NCBI RefSeq assembly: GCF_000014225.1
Contig: NC_008228.1
Coordinates: forward strand, 1,674,001 to 1,738,000
Direction of reading: 5' to 3'
Length of the DNA: 64,000 bases
Source: Paraglaciecola sp. T6c
GTDB lineage: Bacteria; Pseudomonadota; Gammaproteobacteria; Enterobacterales; Alteromonadaceae
The notes beneath the pieces were generated by a model that made no database searches, was not told where the DNA came from, and saw nothing but the letters and a program-made list of their open reading frames with translations. The position numbers and the translations under genes are program-made. Shown piece by piece: positions 55,433-64,000 of this stretch (position 1 is its first letter; each line of letters starts with the position of its first letter).

Positions 55433-55458
55433 GACTGCTTGCTCTTGAGCGAGCAGTC
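55433..55458 (+). terminator. Hairpin between frmA and fghA
   Basis: GACTGCTTGC / GCGAGCAGTC stem with a 4-6 base loop just after the frmA stop. No strong T run, so it may be an attenuator or mRNA-processing hairpin rather than a full terminator. Confidence 0.5.
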
Positions 55459-55562
55459 ATGCATTTTGCGCTTTTAGCAACAACACGTAGCAACATCACG
55501 TTGCAACAACACGAAATTCTACAAAACAACAAGAGGCTCCTAGCGGAGTGTTAGGCACGCTT

Positions 55563-56405
55563 ATGACAATTGAAAACTTATCCATCAATAAAAGCTTTGG
55601 TGGTTGGCACAAACAATATAGTCACCCATCTAAGACCCTAGATTGCACCATGCGCTTTGCGATTTATTTACCGCCGCAAACCGCAAACGGTACTAAGGTG
55701 CCGGTTCTGTATTGGTTATCCGGATTGACCTGCACCGATGAAAACTTTATGCAAAAAGCCGGTGCACAGCGTATAGCAGCCCAGCTGGGCATCGCCATAG
55801 TGGCACCAGACACCAGCCCTAGGGGTGACGATGTGGCCGATGATGAAGGTTATGATTTGGGCAAGGGCGCGGGCTTTTACGTGAATGCGACCCAAGCACC
55901 TTGGGATCGGCATTATCATATGTATGACTATGTCGTGAATGAACTGCCTCAGCTGATTGAAGCCACATTTCCCGTGTCAGACAAACGCGCCATTGCCGGC
56001 CATTCAATGGGCGGTCATGGGGCATTGACTATCGCCATGCGTAACCCCGAACGTTATACATCAATGTCGGCCTTTAGCCCGATCAGTAACCCAGTAAACT
56101 GCCCTTGGGGGCAAAAAGCCTTCACCGCATACCTGGGGAGTGACATGGCTAAATGGCGTGAATACGATGCCAGCGAATTAATGCGCAGTGCCACGCAGTT
56201 CGTCCCTGCTTTGGTTGACCAAGGCGCATCAGATGACTTCTTAAGTGAGCAGTTAAAGCCTGACGTTTTGCAAAGTGCAGCTATGGCCAGCGGTTATCCG
56301 CTAGCGCTGAATTTGCATGAGGGTTATGACCATAGTTACTACTTTATCAGCAGTTTTATTGAAGCACATTTTCGTTTTCACGCAGAGCATTTAAACAAGG
56401 CCTAG
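55563..56405 (+). CDS. fghA: S-formylglutathione hydrolase
   Basis: A 280-residue esterase D-type hydrolase starting MTIENLSINKSFGG at 55563; a start 5 codons upstream is possible. The nucleophile serine is in AGHSMGGHGAL and the catalytic His in EGYDHSYYF, with Asp between them. It hydrolyses S-formylglutathione to formate and glutathione, completing formaldehyde detoxification with frmA. Confidence 0.95.
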   Translation: MTIENLSINKSFGGWHKQYSHPSKTLDCTMRFAIYLPPQTANGTKVPVLYWLSGLTCTDENFMQKAGAQRIAAQLGIAIVAPDTSPRGDDVADDEGYDLGKGAGFYVNATQAPWDRHYHMYDYVVNELPQLIEATFPVSDKRAIAGHSMGGHGALTIAMRNPERYTSMSAFSPISNPVNCPWGQKAFTAYLGSDMAKWREYDASELMRSATQFVPALVDQGASDDFLSEQLKPDVLQSAAMASGYPLALNLHEGYDHSYYFISSFIEAHFRFHAEHLNKA

Positions 56406-56482
56406 CCTAAAGCCAATGCTCTGACAGGCATCCTAGTTGGTTCAATACTCAAGAAGGTGAGCGCTTGCGCTGACCTTACCCC

Positions 56483-57457
56483 TCACTCCGCCTGTGGCCA
56501 TTCTTCCTCGGCTTTTGGCCACTCTTGTTCGGATAAGAGTTGGTTGGTGATTAATTGTGTTCTCAATTCGTTGATGTTCCGTTTCAGTTCATCTCGAATG
56601 AGGCGAATAGCGGGGGAAATTAACTGGCGACTGGGTAGCACTAACCACATTTGGGTTAACGGAATTTTATATTCGGGCATAAGCCGCTTAAGCTGACCTG
56701 CTAGTAAATCTTGGGCCACATCAATGGCTGATTTTTTGGCAATACCTTCGCCGTCGACACACCAGCGCCTAACAATATCGCCATCGTTCACGGCGCGATC
56801 GCTATTCATTTTGATTTTGTACTGTTGGTCGTTTTGATAAAGCTCCCAACCGTCATGCACCACTTCATAGAGCTTATAAAGCAGGGCGTTGTGTTGGGGC
56901 AGCTCGTCAGGGGTTTGCGGCTCGCCGTGCTCGGCAATATAGCTTGGGGCAGCGCAAAGCACATGGGGAATATTACATATTTTAAAGCCATATAAATTAA
57001 GCTCTTTCGCCGCATCTTTGGTGATCGCACGCAAAGCAACATCAACACCATCGCGGTAAAAATCGGCTCTACTATCACTCACATGTAAGCGCAATGTCAC
57101 AGCGCAGTGCTTGCGCATAAGATTATTCAGCAGCACACGCATAAGATTTCGACCCATTTCTGACGATACGGCCATGCGCACCTCACCACTGATCGATTGT
57201 TGCTCTTCGTTAATTAATACTTGCCCCTGTTGCAGTAAATCCAAGGCCTGCTGGCAAAGGGGTAAGTAGCGTTCGCCTTCAGACGTAAGGCGTATTTGCC
57301 TCGTGGTACGCACGAACAGTTGCGCGCCGAGCTGCGTCTCGATGCGCTTCAAAGCCACACTGGCCGCCGAAGAGCTCATATCGAGTTGGTTTGCCGCCGC
57401 GGAAATGGAATGAAGCTCAGCCACTTTTAGCAGCACCTGTAAATCAGCAATTTTCAT
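56483..57457 (-). CDS. LysR family transcriptional regulator
   Basis: A 324-residue LysR protein: HTH in residues 1-60 (ADLQVLLKVAELHSISAAANQLDMSSSAASVALKR shortened to the start ADLQVLLKVAELHS and HTH core SAAANQLDMSS), then a ligand-binding domain ending with a Glu/Trp-repeat tail (PKAEEEWPQAE). It is divergent from the cupin gene 57605-58456, the likely target. A decayed copy of its first 75 codons lies at 58967-59190. Confidence 0.93.
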   Translation of the reverse strand: MKIADLQVLLKVAELHSISAAANQLDMSSSAASVALKRIETQLGAQLFVRTTRQIRLTSEGERYLPLCQQALDLLQQGQVLINEEQQSISGEVRMAVSSEMGRNLMRVLLNNLMRKHCAVTLRLHVSDSRADFYRDGVDVALRAITKDAAKELNLYGFKICNIPHVLCAAPSYIAEHGEPQTPDELPQHNALLYKLYEVVHDGWELYQNDQQYKIKMNSDRAVNDGDIVRRWCVDGEGIAKKSAIDVAQDLLAGQLKRLMPEYKIPLTQMWLVLPSRQLISPAIRLIRDELKRNINELRTQLITNQLLSEQEWPKAEEEWPQAE

Positions 57458-57604
57458 TTTAGTTTCTTATACGTGGGCATTAAGCAAAATCTAGTATTCC
57501 TCTATTATCCACGTTTTCGCGAAAGTGTATTGAAGATTTACCCGTTTATCGAAAGAGCTTTGCGGCATAACATGCGCCCATACTGACTTAACGGAGAAAA
57601 CCCA

Positions 57605-58456
57605 ATGAGAGAATTTACCAATTTAGCCCCAATAGCCCTAACCACTGCGTTGATCGCAGCGCTGTTTGTACCTAGCACTTTTGCGCAAGAGTCTAGGTCA
57701 AAAGTCGTTGCAGCAAGTGACATTAAATGGGGCTACCTTAACCCACTGCGTGGTGATAAAAGCCCTGGCGCAGCTGATCTCTGGGGCGATCGCACCGCAG
57801 ATACTGCCACGGGTATGTTGGTCCGTTTTAACAAAGGGTTTGAGTCTCCGCCGCACATTCACAACATTACTTACCGGGGTATTGTGATCGAAGGCCAAAT
57901 GCACAATGACGACCCAAAAGCTGAAAAAATGTGGATGCCAGCGGGCTCTTTTTGGACGCAACCAGCGGGTGAAGATCACACCACAGCGGCGAACGCTGAT
58001 ACCAATTTAATTTATCTTGAAATTGACTCAGGCCCATACTTAGTCAAACCTTCAAGCGAAAACTTTGATAATGGCGAGCGCCCGTTAAATCTGCACACAG
58101 ATAACATAGTGTGGTTAAACGACAGTGATTTGAATGTTATTCACGTTGATGGTGTGCAGTCCACCTACCTTTGGGAAAGCACGGCGGATATGAATGGTTC
58201 GATGATCAAATTGCCCGCAGGTTTTGAAGGTGATGTGAAAACGGATGCAAGTGAGTTTCGCGCAGTGGTGATTGCTGGCACAGTTGAGTATCACTCACAA
58301 GAGCAAGAAACAGCATTAACTCTGAGCCCAGGTAGCTACGTAGAATCGACAGGTGACTTTACTCACAGCATTAAAAACAAGGGTGATACGCCAGCCACAC
58401 TTTTCATTCGCACCAACAGCAAATATGAAGTGACAGCTCCTGACAGTAAACTGTAA
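57605..58456 (+). CDS. Exported cupin protein (DUF4437)
   Basis: A 283-residue protein with a signal peptide (residues 1-27, cleaved after TFA) and two cupin domains of the DUF4437 type. Potential metal-binding residues are in [17 protein letters not shown], where two histidines precede the conserved EG turn, and a less conserved second half. A ribosome site CGGAG precedes the ATG. Probably a periplasmic cupin of unknown substrate, expected to be controlled by the divergent LysR. Confidence 0.85.
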   Translation: MREFTNLAPIALTTALIAALFVPSTFAQESRSKVVAASDIKWGYLNPLRGDKSPGAADLWGDRTADTATGMLVRFNKGFESPPHIHNITYRGIVIEGQMHNDDPKAEKMWMPAGSFWTQPAGEDHTTAANADTNLIYLEIDSGPYLVKPSSENFDNGERPLNLHTDNIVWLNDSDLNVIHVDGVQSTYLWESTADMNGSMIKLPAGFEGDVKTDASEFRAVVIAGTVEYHSQEQETALTLSPGSYVESTGDFTHSIKNKGDTPATLFIRTNSKYEVTAPDSKL

Positions 58457-58666
58457 AAGGGGGAAAGATAGGCCTTAGGAACAACGCGAGAATGGCCAAT
58501 GTAAGTTGTGACAAATATGAGTTCTGTCATTAACTAATGCCCTTATGGGCAGAGAAAGCATAAAGTTTGGGGAGCTGCCTAAGCAGCCTCCCAAGTGTCA
58601 CATCTAGTGTCTCAGTTGATAGGAGCGTAGATAGATTAAGTGCGAAATAGCACTTAGCCTTCATCA

Positions 58667-58990
58667 TTAATGAGTAATCATCATTCCAGCATCGGTTGAA
58701 ATCAATAGTGAATGTGATTCTGCGTCAATTTTTCCCCATTTTAATGCATTCTTGCTTGCGCCGCCTGCAATTGCCGCACTCTGCCAAATTGACATTCCAC
58801 TAATAGTATCTATTTCAACAAGATAAGTTTCAGTTGCCGTTATTTCGTATCCTTTATTCTCGACTATTGCGAGAACATTAGTCGAGTCAGGTAGTAGCAA
58901 TACATCTATCAGCTCAAATTGAATCATATCAACTGATGATAAAGTACTGCCGTCCAGAGATAACGTAGTAAATCCAAGGTTTTCTGGCAA
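58667..58990 (-). pseudogene. Gene remnant fused to the LysR fragment
   Basis: The open frame has 107 residues, but its first codons (58967-58990, from a TTG) are the out-of-frame end of the LysR remnant. The unrelated part begins around 58966 with LSLDGSTLSSVD and continues MIQFELIDVLLLPDSTNVLAIVENKGYE to the stop. It resembles the C-terminal part of a secreted beta-rich protein. No start codon or ribosome site of its own, so it is read as a truncated 3' remnant joined by deletion. Confidence 0.55.
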
Positions 58991-59190
58991 AGCGCTAAGT
59001 AGTATTCGTCCGCAGATGTAAGACGTAGTTGTCTCGTTTCACGCACAAACAGCTACGCAGCCGATCTGCGTCTCTATTCGCTTTAAATCTACGCTGGTTG
59101 CAGGGGAGCCTATATCTAATTTGTTTGTCGCTGCTGTCATGGAGTGATGCTCAGCCACTTTTTGCAGCACCTGTAAATCAGCAATCAATA
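58967..59190 (-). pseudogene. Decayed N-terminal copy of the neighbouring LysR gene
   Basis: On the minus strand the first frame reads IADLQVLQKVAEHHSMTAATNK, then LKRIETQIG, colinear with the start of the LysR protein at 56483-57457 (IADLQVLLKVAELHS, LKRIETQLG). An extra base after ETQIG shifts the frame and leads to a stop; the DNA similarity then continues through CTTACATCTG, CTTTGCCAG and CCTTGGATTTACT to 58967. The start codon is lost. About three quarters of bases match by eye. It is a partial duplicate that has lost function. Confidence 0.85.
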
Positions 59191-59245
59191 TCTCACAATG
59201 AGTTAGCAGTGATAAATTTGTTATAATTACACTATATCAAATTCA

Positions 59246-59268
59246 AATGATATTCATTATCATTATTA
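59246..59268 (+). promoter_or_regulatory. Fur box upstream of the TonB receptor
   Basis: AATGATATTCATTATCATTATT contains overlapping GAT/ATT hexamers of the Fur consensus (GATAATGATAATCATTATC), with two overlapping palindromic matches, 64-86 bases before the receptor ATG. By eye only. Confidence 0.75.
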
Positions 59269-59331
59269 CTCAGGTTGTTATAAAGGTGCTAATTAAAGAC
59301 ACCTCACATAAAATACACATTAAGGTGGATC

Positions 59332-61563
59332 ATGAGTTTTAGGCTAGGATATCTTGCGGCGTTCGTTGCGCTTTCAAGTGGTGCGCAAGAGAGTGCCACT
59401 TCAGAAATAGAAAAAATAACGGTCACTGGGACTAATCAAAATCGATATGTCATAGAAAGTACAAAAAGCTTAACAGGTTTTCCAGTAGACTTTTTAGACT
59501 TACCTAGAGTCGTTAACATTATCCCTGAGCAAGTTATTTTGGATCAAAAAATTACCGACTTAAGTGAGGCATTACGTAATAGTCCTGGTATTTCTTTGGG
59601 TGATGGTTTTGGCGGTACAAACGATGACTTTCTTATTCGTGGATTCAGACGCAACACAGTTTACAGAAACGGATTCAGAAGAGAAACAAACTTTAAAACA
59701 AACTTGTCAAACTTAGAATATATGCAGGTAGTACGTGGGCCAGCATCTATTACTTATGGACAAGTTGAGCCCGGTGGGTTAGTGGACGTGGTCACTAAAA
59801 AGCCTTTGGTCGAGTCGCGCATATCAGGTGAAGCAAGGTTTGGTTCATACGACGATGGATTTTTTCTACTGGATATTTCCCAACCTATTTCCGAAAAAGC
59901 AGGCGTGCGAGTCGTTGCTTCTACTCAAGATTCAGAATCCTTCCGAGATTTTACCGATATTTCTCGGGATACCATTTCTATATCTGGTGGAATTGACATC
60001 ACAGACGCGACCTCACTCGACTTGTCTTACGAATACCGAGATGAGAGTCGCCCATTAGACAGGGGAACAATTACTGTACCTACGGCAGATGGGCGAGAAG
60101 TGATAAATGAGCTTTTAGACATTCCGCTATCTCGTCGTTTTGGTGAGGCGTTTGAAGTATTCGAAAGCGAGTTTAATTTTGCTGAAGCCACATTAAGTCA
60201 TGAGCTAAATGCAGACTGGGCACTCAAAGTAAGTGGAGCAATTGAGAGTAGTTCAGCTAACGACTTGCAAGCAAGGCCATTAGCCGCAGCCATATTTGAT
60301 GCCGATGGAGCAATTACAGAAGATGGCTTTATTATTTTTGACAACCCTGCAGATATTGCGACCATATTAGGTTTAGCAACTACTACAGAAATATTTGATG
60401 ATCCTACTGATCAGGTCTTTTTAATAAGGCGCACTGATGGTAGTCAAGAGCAAGATGTTGATGTTTTTTATGCAAATGCTTTGGTGACAGGTCAAGTTGA
60501 ACTAGGTAACACCAACCATCGTCTAGCTTTTGGCGCAGATTATCGAGATGGCGAAACGACACGATACTTTGTCAGTACCGATTTTACGAATGGCGTTTCT
60601 GAAGCTATTGGTGGTGACGGCGCATTATTTAATGTGAGTAACCCTATTTATGGAAATTTAGATGATAGTTTAAGTATTGAAGGTGCAACCTTGCTTACCT
60701 CAATTGAAAAAAATAGTGGTTTGTTTATTAATGATTATATGGAAATCACTGATAACTTAAATATTTTAGTCGGTGTGCGTTATGATTCATTTGAAGTAGA
60801 CGGAGAGTCTGCTGAAAATATTGAAGAAAGCCAACTTTCTCCTCAACTAGCAGCTAACTATAACTTAACGGGTACTGCATCAGTGTTTGTCAGTTACTCT
60901 ACTGCTTTTGAACCTAATACTACTGTAAACATACTAACTGGAGAAAATGTAGCCTTTTCACCAGAAGAGTCTGAACAATACGAGATAGGGTTTAAAGCAG
61001 AGTTTTTTGACGGTGATTTACAAGCAAGTGCCGCTATTTACGACATTCAAAAATCAAATGTATTATCTACTGATGACAATGACTTACCTATTCTTATTGA
61101 AGGACAAAGTTCTCAAGGTGGAGAAATCTCGATCTCTGGTCAACCGACGGATGGAATGAATATCATTGCTGGTTATGCTTATGTTGATGCAGAAATTGGC
61201 ACAGGTATTAATAGTAGCAATCGCCCTAGAAATGTCGCTGAAAGTACCTTTAATCTGTGGGCTTCTTATGAAGTGCAAGGCGGAAAATTTGAAGGGCTAG
61301 GATTAGGCAGTGGTTTATTTTATGTGGGTGACCGTTATGGCAACGATAGTAATACCTACAAATTAGATGGCTACACAGTTGTTGACCTATCTGCTTGGTA
61401 CACAGTTAATATACCCGGTTTGGGTGCAAGCGATAGATTACGTTTCCAGTTGGCGCTAAAAAATATCTTTGATGAAGAGTATTATTCGGCGAGCGGTGGT
61501 GACTTACGTATCAGTATTGGTACACCTCGTACCGCGTTTGCTTCTATTTCTTTCGACTTTTAA
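59332..61563 (+). CDS. TonB-dependent siderophore receptor
   Basis: A 743-residue outer membrane receptor. A short signal peptide (to about residue 18) is followed by a TonB-box-like segment (EKITVTGT), the plug (residues 50-180: LRNSPGISLGDGF, FLIRGFRRNTVYRNGF, VVRGPASITYGQVEPGGLVD) and a 22-strand barrel ending in the aromatic FASISFDF. Of the FhuA/FoxA-like siderophore group. No N-terminal signalling domain, so it does not itself drive a sigma/anti-sigma system. The Fur box and the downstream PepSY membrane protein support iron uptake. AAGGTGG precedes ATG. Confidence 0.93.
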   Translation: MSFRLGYLAAFVALSSGAQESATSEIEKITVTGTNQNRYVIESTKSLTGFPVDFLDLPRVVNIIPEQVILDQKITDLSEALRNSPGISLGDGFGGTNDDFLIRGFRRNTVYRNGFRRETNFKTNLSNLEYMQVVRGPASITYGQVEPGGLVDVVTKKPLVESRISGEARFGSYDDGFFLLDISQPISEKAGVRVVASTQDSESFRDFTDISRDTISISGGIDITDATSLDLSYEYRDESRPLDRGTITVPTADGREVINELLDIPLSRRFGEAFEVFESEFNFAEATLSHELNADWALKVSGAIESSSANDLQARPLAAAIFDADGAITEDGFIIFDNPADIATILGLATTTEIFDDPTDQVFLIRRTDGSQEQDVDVFYANALVTGQVELGNTNHRLAFGADYRDGETTRYFVSTDFTNGVSEAIGGDGALFNVSNPIYGNLDDSLSIEGATLLTSIEKNSGLFINDYMEITDNLNILVGVRYDSFEVDGESAENIEESQLSPQLAANYNLTGTASVFVSYSTAFEPNTTVNILTGENVAFSPEESEQYEIGFKAEFFDGDLQASAAIYDIQKSNVLSTDDNDLPILIEGQSSQGGEISISGQPTDGMNIIAGYAYVDAEIGTGINSSNRPRNVAESTFNLWASYEVQGGKFEGLGLGSGLFYVGDRYGNDSNTYKLDGYTVVDLSAWYTVNIPGLGASDRLRFQLALKNIFDEEYYSASGGDLRISIGTPRTAFASISFDF

Positions 61564-61576
61564 TCCGAAATGTTTA

Positions 61577-61609
61577 AACATGCCAATCGACCAGCTCGGT
61601 TGGCATGTT
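61577..61609 (+). terminator. Terminator-like hairpin after the receptor gene
   Basis: Stem AACATGCCAA / TTGGCATGTT with a 13-base loop, 14 bases past the stop; T-containing but weak tail. May allow partial readthrough to the PepSY gene. Confidence 0.65.
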
Positions 61610-61723
61610 GCTTTGGTAAATAAGTAACTGGTAATTTAAAGATGTAGCTCGCATCCACTAGTTAGATATACCCTCAAACCTAATATCGATTTTCGTATTC
61701 AACACCTTAGTAAGAAAGAAGTC

Positions 61724-62914
61724 ATGGCAAAAAAACAACATAGTCTAAAAAAACTTTATAACTTGCATGCTTGGTTAGGATTTCAGTTGGCACTGTTAAT
61801 GTTTGTTGTATTAGCCACTGGCACTATAGCGACTTTTTCTAACGAAATTGATTGGCTCATTTTCCCTGAATTAAGATCAACTGAAAAACCTGCCGATGCA
61901 CCTGATTCAATGCAAATAGATGACTGGGTTAAGATTTATCAATCAGTTACCCAGGCCTATCCTAATAGTCCAATCACCTCAATGACTAAGCTCGATTCAG
62001 ACTATTTAACTTTTAGAGTAGTGTTAGATAACGACTCGCTGCACAATAGATTTGTGCAAGTTGACCCGTGGACCCACGAGGTCACAGGCGATATTCCACG
62101 TTTAACGGTACAGCGTTTTTTTCGCGATTTTCATCGATATTTATTTATGCCTGCGTTCCCTGGCTTGCTTATAGTTGGTCCATTATCTATCGTACTTTTA
62201 CTCTCTTTGTACACTGGAATTAAAACCACAAGAAACTGGCGTAAAGCCCTTTGGCGTATGCGTATTACACAGGGTAAACGTATATTTTTAAGTGATTTAC
62301 ATAAAGTGTTAGGTTTGTGGGGCTTGTGGTTTACATTGCTAATGGCTATCACAGGTGCTTGGTATTTCTATGAATTTGGTAACGCCGTGGCGGGTTCAAA
62401 CATTGAGCCATCAGGCCCGATAGTCGAGAACAGCACCACTATTGAAAGAAAAGTGTTAAGTGTGGATGAGTTTCAAACTATTGTACAAAAAGCGCAAAAT
62501 GCCCATGATAATTGGGAAATTACTGCGTTTTACATGCCAATTGCGAGTGACAGAAGCTTTCAACTACGAGGAGTGAGTAACAGTAACCCCATTATACGCA
62601 ACAGAGCCCTTAGGGTATTCATTGATCCTCAATCGCACGTTATTATTGATACATGGTCACCTGATTCAATTTCGATTCAAGCCTATATCAACGAATATGC
62701 TGATCCGCTACATTTTGGTAATTTCGGAGGTTTTTGGTTAAAAATGGTTTGGTTTGTTTTTGGGATAGCATTGACTGCTATGTCTTATACTGGTGTTTTG
62801 ATGACTTGGAAACGGACTAAGTCCTCAGCTTTAACTCGTGCGCAAAAGATGACTTTACCTGTTTTTATTTTATCCCTAACCGCTTTTATTTTTTGGTTTT
62901 CAAGGTTTATCTAG
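61724..62914 (+). CDS. PepSY-associated TM protein, putative ferric-siderophore reductase
   Basis: A 396-residue inner-membrane protein with about four helices: near residues 13-37 (HAWLGFQLALLMFVVLATGTIA), 150-165, 205-225 and C-terminal pairs. The PepSY_TM family signature includes HAWLG, HKVLGLWGLW and DPLHFGNFGG, with conserved histidines that could bind haem. In iron loci these proteins (for example FoxB-like) are proposed to reduce ferric siderophores in the periplasm. It follows the receptor by 160 bases and ends the iron cluster. Confidence 0.85.
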   Translation: MAKKQHSLKKLYNLHAWLGFQLALLMFVVLATGTIATFSNEIDWLIFPELRSTEKPADAPDSMQIDDWVKIYQSVTQAYPNSPITSMTKLDSDYLTFRVVLDNDSLHNRFVQVDPWTHEVTGDIPRLTVQRFFRDFHRYLFMPAFPGLLIVGPLSIVLLLSLYTGIKTTRNWRKALWRMRITQGKRIFLSDLHKVLGLWGLWFTLLMAITGAWYFYEFGNAVAGSNIEPSGPIVENSTTIERKVLSVDEFQTIVQKAQNAHDNWEITAFYMPIASDRSFQLRGVSNSNPIIRNRALRVFIDPQSHVIIDTWSPDSISIQAYINEYADPLHFGNFGGFWLKMVWFVFGIALTAMSYTGVLMTWKRTKSSALTRAQKMTLPVFILSLTAFIFWFSRFI

Positions 62915-63131
62915 AGTAGCAAAGCACTCAGACGTTACATTAACATTACTCGAGCTCAGTATATCTTATCAGCACGCTGTGAGAGTTAATAACCTGCAAA
63001 TTTAAGGAGGGCTTACACCGCGTTGAATGGCTTTGAAAGAAAAATCTATTCATTCGCCTTGTTTGAACTCTTACTAAGTGCTCACTTTTGAACGTGGAAT
63101 TGGTAGTAAGGTGTTTGATTATTTTAGTATT
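62915..63131. other. Intergenic region between convergent genes, no feature
   Basis: 217 bases; no gene, repeat or clear terminator recognised. Confidence 0.4.
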
Positions 63132-64000
63132 TTACACAAAGCGCAATACTAGCGAAATAATAATACCGGTGACGATAAGTTGAACTAAGCAAAATCCCAT
63201 AATATCTTTGGCCTTTAGCCCAGCAATGGCTAGCACGGGCAAAGCCCAAAATGGTTGGATTAAGTTTGTCCACGCATCGCCCCACGCCACTGCCATCGCC
63301 ACGCGGCTCACGTCTGCGCCTAATTCTGCGGCAGCAGGCAGAATAACAGGCGCTTGTACCGCCCATTGCCCGCCGCCTGAAGGCACAAAAATATTGACGA
63401 TACCCGCACTGATGAAGCTCCATACCGGCAGGGATTCAGCGCTAGCAAAGCTGATCAACCATTGGGATAAACTTTGTGCTAATCCAGATTGCACCATGAC
63501 CGCCATAATTCCCGCGTAAAACGGAAACTGAATAATAATGCCACTCCCACCGTGCACGGCCTGTTGAAGACTGTGCAGCAAACGTTTAGGGGTGCCGTGT
63601 AAGACGATGGCTAAAAACAAGAAGAGGCTGTTCACGATATTCAGATTAAGGCCGCCGCCTTGAACAAAGTAACTCACTAGGTAGACGATACCCACAAAAC
63701 CGACTAACACCGCTAACAGCTTACTGTTCTCAAGTTTATCCGCTGGCCGAGTATTTTCGGCGCTTGGCATAGGGTCGTCGTGGAGTTTATCTGGACTGAC
63801 AATAATGCTCTCGTCAGCAGGGGGCAACATCAGGCGATTAACCAGAGGGACGACGATAAATAGGATAGCGAGCAGGATAAGGTTAAAGCCGCTGAAAATG
63901 GTGTTGCCTGTGGTGATTACGCCGATTTGGTCCTCACTGAAGTGGCCAGGCGTGGCAATGGTCAGTGGAATTGAGCCTGCTAATCCGCCATGCCACACCA
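63132..64000 (-). CDS. atoE: Short-chain fatty acid transporter, AtoE-like, 5' part missing
   Basis: About 289 C-terminal residues are visible; the gene extends past the right edge. It is a membrane protein of the AtoE/TIGR00366 family (usual length about 440-470), with the segments WHGGLAGSIPL, FVPSGGGQWAVQAPVI and WGDAWTNLIQPFWALP that are diagnostic for the group. It would take up butyrate, acetoacetate or other short-chain acids. The ATG-like start at 63998 is internal, not the real start. Confidence 0.9.
   Translation of the reverse strand, partial: VWHGGLAGSIPLTIATPGHFSEDQIGVITTGNTIFSGFNLILLAILFIVVPLVNRLMLPPADESIIVSPDKLHDDPMPSAENTRPADKLENSKLLAVLVGFVGIVYLVSYFVQGGGLNLNIVNSLFLFLAIVLHGTPKRLLHSLQQAVHGGSGIIIQFPFYAGIMAVMVQSGLAQSLSQWLISFASAESLPVWSFISAGIVNIFVPSGGGQWAVQAPVILPAAAELGADVSRVAMAVAWGDAWTNLIQPFWALPVLAIAGLKAKDIMGFCLVQLIVTGIIISLVLRFV

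Noticed and set aside
59029-59226. 65-residue plus-strand frame with a hydrophobic stretch
   Set aside because: It is the reverse complement of the LysR remnant, so the frame is incidental.
63132-63998. Complete transporter gene starting at 63998
   Set aside because: Family members are about 150-180 residues longer at the N-terminus; the gene is cut by the window edge.

Overview
The window looks like the chromosome of a marine Alteromonadales gammaproteobacterium, close to Alteromonas, Glaciecola or Paraglaciecola. This is inferred from gene content: the PrkA-YeaH-SpoVR trio, MotY (sodium-type flagellar motor), a cold-type GH5 cellulase with thrombospondin-3 repeats and a CBM, the AcnD/PrpF type of methylcitrate cycle, DUF3466 proteins, and intergenic palindromes typical of the group. 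No rRNA, tRNA, transposase or CRISPR array was seen. Both edge genes are cut: yacL on the left and an atoE-like transporter on the right.

Layout. 0-6 kb: a minus-strand stress block prkA-yeaH-spoVR, then VF530, a YgjP-like metallopeptidase and yacL. 6-9.4 kb: redox and iron genes (sodB, grxD, bfd with a Fur-like site, a 2-Cys peroxiredoxin) and rnt. 9.5-12.5 kb: motY behind a good sigma-28 promoter, glpQ, gloA and the guanidinium exporter gene gdx/sugE behind a two-hairpin guanidine-II riboswitch. 12.8-19.8 kb: secreted GH5 cellulase, an MDR reductase, an SDR, a small membrane protein and a DmdC-like acyl-CoA dehydrogenase.

19.9-27.1 kb is an accessory island. All its genes are on the minus strand and most are orphans. 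It holds a toxin-antitoxin locus whose RelE-like toxin is broken by an in-frame TGA. It also has a nested array of 180-220 bp repeats sharing an ATGGGTGTC box, part of it found inverted at the other end. Between the repeats lie a PIN-domain gene and a DUF5677-like gene with an Rx4H (HEPN-like) motif, each followed by an attC-like structure. This is the best candidate for an undescribed system.

27.2-35.5 kb: methylcitrate operon gntR-prpB-prpC-acnD-prpF with TTGTCGACAA operator palindromes, then an MFS transporter. 35.6-42.6 kb: diguanylate cyclase, old yellow enzyme, zinc alcohol dehydrogenase and stand-alone eutBC. 42.6-48.7 kb: a DUF3466 surface protein, an Asp-rich lipoprotein, a cytochrome c/Vgb-like propeller fusion and an SDR. 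49-52.5 kb: ThrE-like exporter, FMN glutamate-synthase-like protein and a VOC protein. 52.7-56.4 kb: LysR, SMR pump and the formaldehyde detoxification pair frmA-fghA. 56.5-59.2 kb: a second LysR, a cupin, and a decayed duplicate of that LysR fused to another gene remnant. 59.2-62.9 kb: a Fur-box-preceded TonB siderophore receptor and a PepSY membrane protein. The window ends in a short-chain fatty acid transporter.

Integration. Propionyl-CoA disposal (prp), acyl-CoA oxidation, short-chain fatty acid uptake, ethanolamine deamination and aldehyde handling (frmA, fghA, ADH, OYE) suggest a heterotroph using small carbon compounds and polysaccharide, with iron and redox stress genes interspersed.
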